Shown here: piece by piece, positions 42,013-52,288 of the stretch
How the letters are laid out: every line of letters starts with the position of its first letter
Numbering within the stretch: the stretch's first letter is position 1
Source: Burkholderiaceae bacterium
GTDB lineage: Bacteria; Pseudomonadota; Gammaproteobacteria; Burkholderiales; Burkholderiaceae_C
Assembly (NCBI GenBank): GCA_016790575.1
Contig: JAEUOU010000005.1
Location: 147,211 to 211,210, forward strand
Direction of reading: 5' to 3'
DNA: 64,000 nucleotides
Program-made: the position numbers and the translations under genes
Notes under the pieces: model-generated
Told to the model about the DNA's origin: nothing
Seen by the model: the letters and a program-made list of their open reading frames with translations, nothing else
Databases searched by the model: none

Positions 42013-43260
42013 ATGTCGTCCCCCTTGAGTGTCCGGTCAGCCGCACGGCCTGCCGGAATGTCCGCGCTGACCGTTGTCCTGCTGCTGTCCCTGCTGCTCG
42101 GGCTGCAACCGGTCACCACCGATCTGTACCTGCCGGCCCTGCCCTCGATCACCCAGGGTTTCGGCGCCGGCATGCCGCAGGCGCAGCTGACGCTGACCGC
42201 ACTGCTGCTGGCCTTCGGCATCTCGCAACTGGTGTGGGGCCCATTGTCTGACCGGTTCGGCCGCCGGCCGATCCTGATGGGCGGAACGGCGGCCTATGTG
42301 CTGGCCTCCCTGGGCAGCACCTGGTCGCCGTCGATCGAGGCCCTGATCGCCTGGCGTGCGGTTCAGGGTGTGGCCATGGGCGCGGGGGTGATGACGGCCC
42401 GCGCACTGGTGCGCGACCTGTACCAGCCGGCCGAAGGCGCGCGGGTGATGTCCAAGGGGCTGACCGGCCTGGGGGTGATTGCCTGCATCAGTGCGCCGCT
42501 GGGGGGCTTGCTGACCGATTGGGCGGGCTGGCGTGTCGCCCTGGGCGCCCTGGCCGCGTTTGGCACCGTCACGCTGGCGTTTGTTGCGCTGCGCCTGGAA
42601 GAAACCGTTGCGCCGGCCCATCGCCGCTCGCTGCACCTGGGCCAGTTGGCGCGTAGCTGGGTGCAGATTCTGCGTGACCGCACTTTCCGCGCCTGGTCGC
42701 TGCTCACTATCGCGTCCTACGGCGGGCTGTTCACCTTTCTGGCCACATCGTCGTTCGTGTTCATCGAGGTCATGGGGCTGAGCCGCACCGGCTACGGCCT
42801 GCTGATGTTTTCGATGTCGGCGTCGTACATCGCCGGCACCTTCATCTGCCGGCGGCTGCTCACCCGGCTGGGGCTGCGCCACACCGTGGCGGTCGCCGGG
42901 GGACTGACGCTGGCCTCCGGCCTGTTGCTGCTGATCCTGGCCCATGCCGGCGCCGGCCAGCCCTGGTACGGGCCGTGGGCGGTGATGGGGCCGTTTTACC
43001 TGTTCATGCTGGGCCACGGTGTGCATCAACCCTGTGGCCAGAGCGGCGCGGTGGGCCCGTTTCCGCAGATGGCTGGCACGGCTTCGGCGGTCAACGGTTT
43101 TCTGATGATGGTGGCCGCGTTTCTCACCGGCGGCTGGCTGGGCCGCGCGATGAACGGAACCGTGTTCCCCATGGTCTGGGGTATCGCCTTCTGGTGCGCG
43201 GTGATCGCCCTGACCGCCTGGACCCTGGTGCAACGCGATGGCGACACCACCAGCGCCTGA
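42013..43260 (+). CDS. Bcr/CflA-type MFS drug efflux transporter
   Basis: A 415-residue, 12-helix major facilitator of the drug/H+ antiporter Bcr/CflA subfamily. The opening [18 protein letters not shown] and the loop [16 protein letters not shown] are diagnostic. [21 protein letters not shown] is the helix 4-5 motif. The start at 42013 ([13 protein letters not shown]) gives a sensible N-terminus. The 3' end overlaps miaA by 23 bp. Confidence 0.92.
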   Translation: MSSPLSVRSAARPAGMSALTVVLLLSLLLGLQPVTTDLYLPALPSITQGFGAGMPQAQLTLTALLLAFGISQLVWGPLSDRFGRRPILMGGTAAYVLASLGSTWSPSIEALIAWRAVQGVAMGAGVMTARALVRDLYQPAEGARVMSKGLTGLGVIACISAPLGGLLTDWAGWRVALGALAAFGTVTLAFVALRLEETVAPAHRRSLHLGQLARSWVQILRDRTFRAWSLLTIASYGGLFTFLATSSFVFIEVMGLSRTGYGLLMFSMSASYIAGTFICRRLLTRLGLRHTVAVAGGLTLASGLLLLILAHAGAGQPWYGPWAVMGPFYLFMLGHGVHQPCGQSGAVGPFPQMAGTASAVNGFLMMVAAFLTGGWLGRAMNGTVFPMVWGIAFWCAVIALTAWTLVQRDGDTTSA

Positions 43261-44214
43261 AACCGCGCCGCCTCTGCGTGCCCTGTGCCTGGCGGGCCCC
43301 ACCGCCGCCGGCAAAACCGCCGCCGCGCTGGCCATCGCCGCGCGCTGGCCGGCAGAGATCATCAGCGTCGACTCGGCGCTGGTCTACCGCGGCATGGACA
43401 TCGGCACCGCCAAACCCAGCGCCGCCGAGCGCGCCGCCGTGCCGCACCACCTGATCGACATTCGCGACCCGCAACAGGCCTACAGCGCGGCCGAATTCGT
43501 GCGCGACACCGAGGCGCTGATCGACGCCATTCGCGGGCGCGGCCGTCTGCCGCTGCTGGTGGGCGGCACCATGCTGTATTTCAAGGCGTTGTTCGACGGC
43601 CTGGACGACATGCCCGCGGCCGACCCGGCGGTGCGCGCCGCACTGGAGGCCGATGCCGCCGCCCGGGGCTGGCCCGCGCTGCACGCCGAGCTGGCCCGGG
43701 TGGACCCGATCACGGCGGCACGGCTGGCACCGGCCGACAGCCAGCGCATCCAGCGGGCGCTGGAGGTGTGGCGGGTGTCGGGCCGGCCGATGTCGGCGTT
43801 TCACACTTCAAACACAGGAGCAAACAACGACCTTTCTGCGCTGGGTTTTGCCTTTTTTTCCCTGGAACCGCAAGACCGGGCCTGGCTGCACGCGCGGATC
43901 GCCCGGCGCTTTGACGCCATGCTGGCTGCGGGCTTTCTGGACGAGGTGCAGGCGCTTCGCGCGCGCGGCGATCTGCACGCCGAACTGCCCGCGATGCGCT
44001 GCGTGGGCTACCGCCAGGCCTGGGAGGCGCTGGACGGCACGCTGCCGCTGGCCGAGCTGCGCGACCGCGGCATCTTCGCCACCCGCCAGCTGGCCAAACG
44101 CCAGCTGACCTGGCTGCGCAGCATGCCGGCGCGCACCGTGGTGGCCTGTGATGCGCCGCAGGCCCTGGACACCGTGCTGGACCGGGTGGCGACGCTGCTG
44201 GAAGGACCGGCCGC

Positions 44215-44218
<4 letters not shown>
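43238..44218 (+). CDS. miaA: tRNA dimethylallyltransferase
   Basis: A 326-residue enzyme that adds a dimethylallyl group to A37 of tRNAs reading U-starting codons. Motifs: the P-loop [65 protein letters not shown] and [12 protein letters not shown]. Between the conserved SGRPMSAFH and FFSLEP it carries a dispersed repeat in frame ([14 protein letters not shown]), a loop position. It overlaps the MFS gene by 23 bp and the next ABC gene by 4 bp. Confidence 0.96.
43811..43852 (-). repeat. Dispersed palindromic repeat, copy 9 (inside miaA)
   Basis: On the minus strand AAAACCCAGCGCAGAAAGGT then CGTTGTTTGCTCCTGTGTT. The core is well kept but the hairpin is not. It is read antisense by miaA as [10 protein letters not shown], in the shared antisense frame. 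Confidence 0.85.
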
Positions 44219-44865
<647 letters not shown>

Positions 44866-44924
44866 TCGGGCCGGGCGGCGCCCGCCGTCGGCGCCGGGGG
44901 CAGGCACCGGGCCGCCGTCGCCCT

Positions 44925-46613
44925 TCAGTCCGCCACGCGCTCGGCCCGGTGCTCGCCGTTCTGGTGCAGCACCAGCGCCACCACCCGGCCGCCGGCGTCG
45001 CGCTCGAACTGCAGCTCGGCCTTGACCACCTCGTAGGCAAACCGGTCCGCCCGCCCCGGCACGGGGAACACCGGCACCCGCGGGAAGTTGCCGGACTGCA
45101 CCGCCAGCTGGCCGTCGCTCGCGCGCACGTCCAGCACCAGGTCGGCGCCGAACACCCGTGGGGCCATGAAGCGCCCGGCATAGCCGGCCGCCACGGCGTC
45201 TGGCAGCACGGCCAGTGCCGGTGCGTGGGCATCGATACGGGTCAGCGTCTGCTCGCCCCCGCCCTGCGTGACGGTGGCCGCAGCCGGCTGCCCGTCTTTG
45301 CGCGTGAACTCGTAGCCCAGGCCCTGCTCCCGATCCACAAAGCGGTCCGGGCCCGCCGGGCTCAGCGGGCGATAGGCCACGTTGACGGGCCGGCGGTACA
45401 GCACGCCGTCCTGCGCCACCACGGTGATGGTGCCGCCCAGACTGGAGCGGTAGAGGCCGGCGTAGGCCGGCAGCGGCAGCGCCGCGGGCGCGCCGGAAGG
45501 CTCCACCACCGGGTAGTAGCTGCCGGCGATGGCATTGCGCACCCGCCAGGGCTGGGCCTGGCCATTGCTGGTGAGCAACACCAGCGCCTCCTGCGTCGCG
45601 GGCAGGACCATCCAGACCGAGCGGTAGCCGCTGGTCCAGCCTTCGTGGAAATAGCTGCGCCGCTCTTTCGGCCCGCGAATCCAGACGCCGTAGCCGATCT
45701 CGCCCATGTCGATGCGCCCCAGCGGCGTCAGCATGCGTTCGGCCGCCGGGCCCAGCGGCCCGTTACGCCCGGCCAGCACCGCCCGGCTGAACCGCAGCAG
45801 GTCGGGCACGGTGGAGCGCAAGGCCCCGGCCCCGGCAAAGGCCAACATGTCCCAGGGTGTGGTGGGCTGGCGGCCGTCAAAGCCCGGGGCCAGGCGCGGC
45901 GCCTGCTCACCCAGGTGCTGCACCGTGTCGGTCATGCCCAGCGGGGTGGTGATGCTCTCGCGCACCAGCTCGCTCCAGGGCTTGCCAGAGCGCTCCGACA
46001 GGATTTCGCCGAGCACGCCGAAGCCCAGGTTGCTGTAGCGGGCCTTGCACGGGGGCGCCTGCGCCAGTTGCAGGGACGCCAGCGCGGCCCACATCCGGGG
46101 CCGGTCGTAGCGGCGGTAGGGGCTCTCGGGCGGGCCGGCCTCGCGGAAATCCGGCGGCAGGCGCGGCAGGCAGGAGCTGTGGGTGACGAGCTGGCGCAGC
46201 GTAATCGACGCGACAGCAGGCGAGCTGAAAGCCACTTTGCCCGCGAGCACGTCGCCCAGCCGGTCGTCCAGGCGCAGGTCGCCGCGCTCGACCGCCTGGG
46301 CCAGCAGCAGCCCGGTGAACACCTTGCTGATGGAGCCGATCTCGAACAGCGGCGGCGCGCCCGCGCCCGGCTCGGCGGCGGGCACCGGGTCGCCCGCCGA
46401 CACCAGCGCCTGGGCGGCCTTGCCATCCCGCCACACGCCCGCAGCCGCCTGACCGTGCCGCAGTTCGCCCAGCGCCACGCGGGCCATCACGGCCGGATCG
46501 CTGGCCAGGCTCAGGGGCTGGGCCCAGGCGACCGGCGCCACGACGGCGAGGCCCGCCAACCAGACCGAAACACGGCGGAAAACCCCGAAAACCCGGCGTC
46601 GAGCAGGCATCAC
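44925..46613 (-). CDS. Exported serine hydrolase, beta-lactamase/PBP4-type fold
   Basis: A 562-residue secreted protein. The signal peptide ends AVVAPVAWAQ. The serine hydrolase domain (about 60-385) has the S-x-x-K motif in IGSISKVFTG, the Y-x-N motif in RYSNLGFGVLGE and the third motif near HEGWTSGY. The C-terminal 170 residues form a beta-rich extension seen in some AmpH/EstB-like proteins. Likely an esterase or peptidase at the envelope; not evidence for antibiotic resistance. It interrupts an otherwise linked ABC transporter pair together with hsp20. Confidence 0.87.
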   Translation of the reverse strand: MMPARRRVFGVFRRVSVWLAGLAVVAPVAWAQPLSLASDPAVMARVALGELRHGQAAAGVWRDGKAAQALVSAGDPVPAAEPGAGAPPLFEIGSISKVFTGLLLAQAVERGDLRLDDRLGDVLAGKVAFSSPAVASITLRQLVTHSSCLPRLPPDFREAGPPESPYRRYDRPRMWAALASLQLAQAPPCKARYSNLGFGVLGEILSERSGKPWSELVRESITTPLGMTDTVQHLGEQAPRLAPGFDGRQPTTPWDMLAFAGAGALRSTVPDLLRFSRAVLAGRNGPLGPAAERMLTPLGRIDMGEIGYGVWIRGPKERRSYFHEGWTSGYRSVWMVLPATQEALVLLTSNGQAQPWRVRNAIAGSYYPVVEPSGAPAALPLPAYAGLYRSSLGGTITVVAQDGVLYRRPVNVAYRPLSPAGPDRFVDREQGLGYEFTRKDGQPAAATVTQGGGEQTLTRIDAHAPALAVLPDAVAAGYAGRFMAPRVFGADLVLDVRASDGQLAVQSGNFPRVPVFPVPGRADRFAYEVVKAELQFERDAGGRVVALVLHQNGEHRAERVAD

Positions 46614-46680
46614 GCACCCCTTTGGAATTGGATGCGGTCATGATGCCAGACCCGATCAGCAGCGGACGGCTGCGGCAGAG

Positions 46681-46712
46681 AAAAGGCGACGGGCTTCACA
46701 GCCCGCCGCCTT
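46681..46712 (-). terminator. Rho-independent terminator after hsp20
   Basis: On the minus strand a 13-bp stem with one mismatch (AAGGCGGCGGGCT with AGCCCGTCGCCTT) closes a 4-base loop and is followed by TTTTCTCT. It lies 22 bp past the hsp20 stop and before the serine hydrolase start, so the two genes are separate transcripts. Confidence 0.8.
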
Positions 46713-46733
46713 CGTCCATCACGACAAGGGTGC

Positions 46734-47162
46734 TTATTCGATCGCCAGCCGCTGCGAGCCGCCCGCGGCCTTCTTCGGCAGGGTCAGCGTCAGCACGCCG
46801 TTTTCGTACTTTGCCTTGGCCTGCGCCTGATCGATGTCTGACGCGAGCTGGAAGCTGCGGGCCACGGCGCCGTAGTAGCGCTCGCTGCGCAGCACTTTTT
46901 CATCGCTGGTCTGGGTGTCGGCCTGCTTGATTTCGGCACGCAAGGTCACCACGTTGCCGTCGATGCTGACGTGGATTTCGTCCTTGCTGACACCGGGCAC
47001 TTCCGCGTGCACGGTGTAAGCCTTGTCGGACTCCTTGACGTCCACACGAATCTGCGCGGGGGTCGGCAGCGGGTCGCCATGCAGCGGACGGACATAAAAG
47101 CCGGGCGCGAAGTCCTTGAAGAAATCGTCGAACAGGCTTGCGCGATTGACCAGAGAGTTCAT
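46734..47162 (-). CDS. Small heat shock protein, Hsp20 family
   Basis: A 142-residue alpha-crystallin-type chaperone. The crystallin domain (about 35-135) has RVDVKESDKAYTVHAEVPG, ERYYGAVARSFQLASDID and the closing AKYENGVLTLTLPKK. GGAGAAAC precedes the ATG at 47162. A sigma32-type promoter upstream (47240-47213) and a terminator downstream make it a self-contained heat-inducible unit. Confidence 0.95.
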   Translation of the reverse strand: MNSLVNRASLFDDFFKDFAPGFYVRPLHGDPLPTPAQIRVDVKESDKAYTVHAEVPGVSKDEIHVSIDGNVVTLRAEIKQADTQTSDEKVLRSERYYGAVARSFQLASDIDQAQAKAKYENGVLTLTLPKKAAGGSQRLAIE

Positions 47163-47212
47163 GGGTTTCTCCTTTCCGAGGGGTTGAACAAGGCGTTGCC
47201 GCCATGAATACG

Positions 47213-47240
47213 ATATGGAGGCCGGCCGCTTTCCTTCAAG
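47213..47240 (-). promoter_or_regulatory. Sigma32 (RpoH)-type heat-shock promoter for hsp20
   Basis: On the minus strand CTTGAAG (47240-47234) and CTCCATAT (47220-47213) are 13 bp apart. The known RpoH consensus is CTTGAAA and CCCCATnT with 13-15 bp between. The -10 element ends 50 bp before the hsp20 start, a fitting distance. Confidence 0.8.
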
Positions 47241-47340
47241 AGCGGTGTGCCCACTTTTTGCGCCAGATCAACCCCTTGCCCGCAGGGACGCCGGGGCGCC
47301 GCGGGCACCGCCGATCGCGCCGGACGCGACAATGGCCGCC

Positions 47341-49908
47341 ATGCGTTTGCTGCTGCTCTCCTGGGCCTGGCCCGAACTGCGCCACAACCCCTGGCGCAGC
47401 CTCACCGCCGTGGTCGCGGTGGCCGTGGGGGTGGCGCTGGCCTGGGCGGTGCACCTGATCAACCAGTCGGCGCTGGAGGAATTTGCCGGCGCCACCCGCG
47501 CCGTGAATGGCGAACCCGATGTGGAGCTGCGCGACCGGGGCGCCGGTTTCGACGACCGCCTGCTGGACCACCTGGCGGCCCACCCGGATGTGCGCTCGGC
47601 CAGCCCGGTGCTGGAGGTGGCCACCTACGCGCTCGCGCCGGACGGCGCGGGCACGCGCCAGAGCCTTCGGGTGCTGGGCGTGGACGCACTGGTGGTGGCG
47701 CGCACCGCCCCCGCGCTGATGCCGCTGCCCGATGCCGACGCCGACCGCCTGGCCTTGTTTGCCCCCGACAGCGGCTTTGCCAACCCGGCCGCCCGAGCGC
47801 TGGCCGGGCCCGATGGCACGCTGCGCCTGCAAACACCCGACGGCGTGCGCACCATCCGCCTGCGCGGACAGGTCACCGCCGGCGGACCGCCCCTGCTGGT
47901 GATGGACATCGGCGCCGCGCAAGACCTGCTGGGCCGCGTGGGCCAGCTCACCCGCATCGACCTGCGGCTGCAGCCCGGCGCGGACCGGGCCGCCTTGGTG
48001 CGCGATCTGGCGCTGCCGCCCACCGTGCAGGTGGCCGATGCGCAGTCCGCCGGCGAGCGATTGACCCAGATCTCCCGCGCCTACCGGGTCAATCTGACGG
48101 TGCTGGCGCTGGTCGCCCTGTTCACCGGCGCCTATCTGGTGTTTTCGGTGCTGTCGCTGGGCGTGGCGCGCCGGGCGCCGCAACTGGCGCTGCTGGGTGT
48201 GCTGGGGCTTACCCCGGTCGGGCGGCTGCGGCTGGTGCTGGCCGAGTCGGCGCTGCTGGGCGTGGTCGGCACGCTGATCGGGCTGGCCGGCGGGCTCGCG
48301 CTGGCCCAGCTGGCGCTGCGCCAGCTGGGGGGCGATCTGGGGGGCGGCTTCTTCGCAGGGGTCAGCCCGACCCTGCGGTGGACGCTATCCGGCCTGCTGG
48401 CCTACGGCGCCCTGGGGCTGACCGCCGCGCTGGCGGGCGGCTGGTGGCCGGCACGGACGGCCGCCCGCCTGCCGCCGGCGCGCACACTCAAGGGTCAGGG
48501 ACTGGTGGCCGAGCCGGGCGCCGCCTCGGGCGAGCACGCCTGGCGCGGGCCGGCGCTGATGGCCCTGGGGGCCGTCATGGCGCTGCTGCCGCCGCTGGGC
48601 GATCTGCCGCTGGCGGCCTACCTGTCGGTCGGCCTGTTGCTGGTGGGTGGCATCGCCACCCTGCCGCCGCTGGTCTGGGCCTTGTGCCGCGCATTGATGC
48701 CGTCCGCCGGCCAGGGAGTGCTGGCCTTGCTGGCGCTGGCCCGTACCCGGCGCTCCCGCCATTCCGCCACGGTGGCCGTGGGCGGTGTGGTGGCCGCCCT
48801 GGCGCTGGCGGTGGCGCTCACGGTGATGGTGGCGAGCTTTCGCGGCTCGGTCTCGCAGTGGCTGGACCGGGTGCTGCCCGCCGACCTGTACGCCCGCACT
48901 GCCCGCAGCGCGCAGGCCGCCGACGCCGCTTTCTTGCCCCCCGGCCTGGCAGCGCAGGTGGCGATGCTGCCCGGAGTGCGCACGGTGCAGGTGCAGCGCC
49001 TGCGCAGCCTGGAGCTGAGCGCCGGTCAGCCGCCGGTCACCCTTCTGGCCCGCGACCTGGGCGAGCCGGCCACAGAGCTGCCGCTGCTCGGGCCAGCGCA
49101 CAGCCCGCCGGCAGGCCAGATACCGGTCTGGATCAGCGAAACGCTGCAACGGCGCATGGCCTGGACCCCGGGACAGCCGCTGGAGCCGCTTTCCAGGGCA
49201 TTTGAGGCCCTACCCAGTGAGAAAAGGTCTTCTTCAGCTCCATTTTTCATAGCTGGCGTCTGGCGCGACTATGCCCGGGCCAACGGCGCCATCGTGATCC
49301 GCCGGGCCGACTACGAGCGGCTGACCGGCGACGCCCGCATCAACGACCTGGCGATCTGGCTGGCGCCGGGGGCCAACGCGCAGGCGGTGCAGGCCCGGGT
49401 GCGCGCGCTGGCCGCACAGGCCAGCGCCAGCGGCGAACTGCCGCTGGAGTTTGCCGCCGCCGCGCAGGTGCGCGAGGCCTCGCTGCAGATCTTCGACCGC
49501 AGCTTTGCCGTCACCGTCTGGCTGCAGGCGGTGGCCATCGGCATCGGCCTGTTCGGCGTGGCGGCCAGCTTCGCCGCGCAGGTGCTGGCGCGGCGCAAGG
49601 AATTCGGCCTGCTGCGCCATCTGGGGCTGACCCGCGCGCAGGTGCTGCGGCTGGTGGCGCTGGAAGGCGCGGCCTGGAGCCTCCTCGGGGCGGCCGCCGG
49701 GCTGGCGCTGGGGCTGGCCGTCAGTGTGGTGCTGGTGCATGTGGTCAATCCGCAAAGCTTTCACTGGACGATGGAGATGGCGCCGCCGTGGGCGCGGCTT
49801 GCGGCCCTGTGTGCCGCCTTGGCCGCCGCCGGCACGCTAACGGCCTGGCTGGCCGGTCGCAGCGCCGCCAGCGCGTCGGCCGTCATGGCGGTGAAAGAAG
49901 ACTGGTAA
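47341..49908 (+). CDS. FtsX-like ABC transporter permease
   Basis: An 855-residue permease with two FtsX-type domains and large periplasmic parts, of the MacB/LolCE-like superfamily (YbbP type). Helix [19 protein letters not shown] opens the protein; the typical [18 protein letters not shown] cytoplasmic loop lies near residue 755. The start at 47341 is preferred; another ATG is three codons upstream. Near residue 625 a dispersed repeat is read in frame ([16 protein letters not shown]) inside the second periplasmic domain. The likely ATPase partner is at 44215, and an AttH-like gene follows at 51061. Confidence 0.9.
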   Translation: MRLLLLSWAWPELRHNPWRSLTAVVAVAVGVALAWAVHLINQSALEEFAGATRAVNGEPDVELRDRGAGFDDRLLDHLAAHPDVRSASPVLEVATYALAPDGAGTRQSLRVLGVDALVVARTAPALMPLPDADADRLALFAPDSGFANPAARALAGPDGTLRLQTPDGVRTIRLRGQVTAGGPPLLVMDIGAAQDLLGRVGQLTRIDLRLQPGADRAALVRDLALPPTVQVADAQSAGERLTQISRAYRVNLTVLALVALFTGAYLVFSVLSLGVARRAPQLALLGVLGLTPVGRLRLVLAESALLGVVGTLIGLAGGLALAQLALRQLGGDLGGGFFAGVSPTLRWTLSGLLAYGALGLTAALAGGWWPARTAARLPPARTLKGQGLVAEPGAASGEHAWRGPALMALGAVMALLPPLGDLPLAAYLSVGLLLVGGIATLPPLVWALCRALMPSAGQGVLALLALARTRRSRHSATVAVGGVVAALALAVALTVMVASFRGSVSQWLDRVLPADLYARTARSAQAADAAFLPPGLAAQVAMLPGVRTVQVQRLRSLELSAGQPPVTLLARDLGEPATELPLLGPAHSPPAGQIPVWISETLQRRMAWTPGQPLEPLSRAFEALPSEKRSSSAPFFIAGVWRDYARANGAIVIRRADYERLTGDARINDLAIWLAPGANAQAVQARVRALAAQASASGELPLEFAAAAQVREASLQIFDRSFAVTVWLQAVAIGIGLFGVAASFAAQVLARRKEFGLLRHLGLTRAQVLRLVALEGAAWSLLGAAAGLALGLAVSVVLVHVVNPQSFHWTMEMAPPWARLAALCAALAAAGTLTAWLAGRSAASASAVMAVKEDW
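49207..49254 (+). repeat. Dispersed palindromic repeat, copy 10 (inside ABC permease)
   Basis: GCCCTACCCAGTGAGAAAAG then GTCTTCTTCAGCTCCATTTTTCATAGCT. Sense frame [15 protein letters not shown], the same frame as in mutL and the DUF455 gene. Confidence 0.88.
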
Positions 49909-49970
49909 ACCCGGCCCGCCCGACACTCGGCCTGGCACACAGCCGGGCGACACCGGGTCACAATGCGGAC

Positions 49971-51035
49971 ATGCACACCCCCTCTGCCGACACCGCCTGG
50001 GTTCACCGGGCCATCCACCGCATCGAAGCCGACTACCAGCGCAGCGCCGACACCCACCTGCTGGCGCTGGAACTGCCCGGCCTGGCCCGCCACGGCATCG
50101 ACCTGTACCTCAAGGATGAATCGACCCACCCCAGCGGCAGCCTCAAGCACCGCCTGGCGCGATCGCTGTTCCTGTATGCGCTGTCCAACGGCTGGCTGCA
50201 CCCGGGCTCGACCGTGGTCGAGGCCTCCAGCGGTTCCACCGCCGTCAGCGAAGCCTATTTCGCCCGCCTGATCGGCCTGCCCTTTGTTGCCGTGATGCCG
50301 CGCAGCACCTCGGCGGAAAAAGTCGCGCAGATCGAATTTCATGGCGGACACTGCCACCTGGTGGACAACGCCAGCCTGGTCTATGACGAGGCCATGGCCG
50401 TGGCCCGGCGCACAGGCGGGCATTACATGGACCAGTTCACCTACGCCGAACGCGCCACCGACTGGCGCGGCAGCAACAACATTGCCGAAAGCCTGTTTTC
50501 CCAGATGAGCCGCGAGCGCCATCCGGTGCCGCGCTGGATCGTGGTGGGCGCCGGCACCGGGGGCACCAGCGCCACCATCGGACGCTACCTGCGCTACCAG
50601 CGACATGCCACCCAGTTGTGTGTCGCCGACCCCGAAGGTTCGGTGTTCGCCGCCTACCATGCCAGCGGCGACGCCAGCCTGACCGCGCCCGGTTCACGCA
50701 TCGAAGGCATCGGCCGCCCGCGGGTGGAGCCCAGCTTCATCCGCACCGTGGTGGACCGCCTGGTGCCGGTGAGCGACGGCTTGTCCCTGGCGGCCATGCG
50801 GGTGCTGTCGCGCCGGCTGGGACGGCGGGTGGGTCCGTCCACCGGCACCAACTTCGCGGTGATGGTCGATCTGGCCCGCCAGATGCAAAAGGCCGGCCAG
50901 ACCGGCTCCATCGCCTCGCTGCTGTGTGATTCGGGCGAGCGATACCTGCCCACCTACCACAACAGCGCCTGGACGGAGGCCCGCTTCGGCGACTGCCAGG
51001 CGGGCGAAGCGGCGCTGGAGGCCGGGCTCGATTGA
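49971..51035 (+). CDS. PLP-dependent cysteine synthase/desulfhydrase-like enzyme
   Basis: A 354-residue fold type II PLP enzyme of the cysteine synthase superfamily. The PLP lysine is in [15 protein letters not shown], the substrate loop is [15 protein letters not shown], and the phosphate cup is [15 protein letters not shown]. Sequence features resemble the group described as Cds1-type cysteine desulfhydrases rather than CysK, so its direction (making or degrading cysteine) is open. The start at 49971 follows an earlier ATG-containing stretch with no family similarity. Confidence 0.85.
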   Translation: MHTPSADTAWVHRAIHRIEADYQRSADTHLLALELPGLARHGIDLYLKDESTHPSGSLKHRLARSLFLYALSNGWLHPGSTVVEASSGSTAVSEAYFARLIGLPFVAVMPRSTSAEKVAQIEFHGGHCHLVDNASLVYDEAMAVARRTGGHYMDQFTYAERATDWRGSNNIAESLFSQMSRERHPVPRWIVVGAGTGGTSATIGRYLRYQRHATQLCVADPEGSVFAAYHASGDASLTAPGSRIEGIGRPRVEPSFIRTVVDRLVPVSDGLSLAAMRVLSRRLGRRVGPSTGTNFAVMVDLARQMQKAGQTGSIASLLCDSGERYLPTYHNSAWTEARFGDCQAGEAALEAGLD

Positions 51036-51060
51036 GCCGGCGCCCGGCAACCGCCCCGCC

Positions 51061-52173
51061 ATGACGCAGCCCGCCCGCCCGGTCTATGGCCTGCGCCGGG
51101 CCCTGGTGCTCGGCGGCCCGGCGGCGCTCGCCGCCCTGACGGCGGCCGGGCTGCCCACCGGCGCCGCCGCCCTGCCCCCGCGCCGGCTGGTGTTTCCGCG
51201 CGACCACGGCGCCCACCCCGAGCTGCGCACCGAATGGTGGTACATCACCGGCCATGCCGAATCGGGCGGGCGGCGGTTCGGCTTTCAGGTCACGTTTTTC
51301 CGCTCGCGGGTGGACGGCACCCAGGCGCTGAAGTCGCGGCTGGCCGCCCGGCAGCTGCTGTTCGCCCATGCGGCCATCACCGACCTGGCCGGCCAACGCC
51401 TGTGGCACGACCAGCGCATCGCCCGCGAAGGCCCGGGCGGCGCGCGCGCGGCCACCCAGGACACCGACCTGCTGGTGGACGGCTGGAGCCTGCGCCGCGA
51501 CCCGGCCAGCGGCCACTACCATGCCCGCATCCGCGGCGACGCGCTGGCCATGGACCTGCGGTTCGAGCCCACCCAGGCGCTGCTGCTGCAGGGGCGCGAG
51601 GGCCTGTCGCGCAAGGGGCCGCAGCCCGAGCAGGCCAGCTATTACTACAGCCTGCCGCAACTGGCCGCGCGCGGCGAGCTGGGCTTTCAGTCCGAACGCT
51701 TTGCCGTGACCGGCAAGGCCTGGCTGGACCATGAATGGAGCGAAGCCCTGCTGCACCCCGACGCGGTGGGCTGGGACTGGATCGGCATGAACTACCACGA
51801 CGGCAGCGCGCTGACCGCCTTTCGCCTGCGCCGGCGCGACGGCAGCACGCTGTGGAGCGGCGGCTCCTTTCGCACCCGCAACAGCCGCGGCGTGCAGACC
51901 TTCATTGCCGGGCCGGGCGAGGTGGAGTTCTCCCCGCAGCGCTTCTGGACCAGCCCGCTGTCCCGCGCGCGCTACCCGGTGGAATGGATCGTGCGCACCC
52001 CGGCCGACTTCTATACCGTGCGCGCCCTGCTGGACGCCCAGGAGATGGACAGCCGCGCATCCACCGGCGCCCTGTACTGGGAAGGGCTGAGCGAACTGGT
52101 CGACTCCAACGGCCAGCCGGTGGGGCTGGGTTATCTGGAAATGACCGGTTACGCCGCGCCCCTGCGCTTGTGA
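51061..52173 (+). CDS. AttH/carotenoid 1,2-hydratase-like lipocalin-fold protein
   Basis: A 370-residue exported protein of the CrtC/AttH family. The N-terminus is signal-like (RRALVLGGPAALAALTAAG), followed by FPRDHGAHPELRTEWWYITG, the family hallmark, and later KAWLDHEWSEALL and WDWIGMNYHDGSALTAF. Proteins of this family often accompany an ABC ATPase and FtsX-like permease, as here (44215 and 47341). No carotenoid genes are present, so a pigment role is unlikely. It lies 25 bp after the cysteine-synthase-like gene. Confidence 0.85.
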   Translation: MTQPARPVYGLRRALVLGGPAALAALTAAGLPTGAAALPPRRLVFPRDHGAHPELRTEWWYITGHAESGGRRFGFQVTFFRSRVDGTQALKSRLAARQLLFAHAAITDLAGQRLWHDQRIAREGPGGARAATQDTDLLVDGWSLRRDPASGHYHARIRGDALAMDLRFEPTQALLLQGREGLSRKGPQPEQASYYYSLPQLAARGELGFQSERFAVTGKAWLDHEWSEALLHPDAVGWDWIGMNYHDGSALTAFRLRRRDGSTLWSGGSFRTRNSRGVQTFIAGPGEVEFSPQRFWTSPLSRARYPVEWIVRTPADFYTVRALLDAQEMDSRASTGALYWEGLSELVDSNGQPVGLGYLEMTGYAAPLRL

Positions 52174-52288
52174 GCGCACTCCAGGACCAGAAAAACTTGA
52201 TTCAGAGCAAGATGCACCCGCGCGGTGCGCTCTACATTGGTCGTGAGACGGAATCCTTCCACCCTTGAAACCCCGGAGACAACCGACC

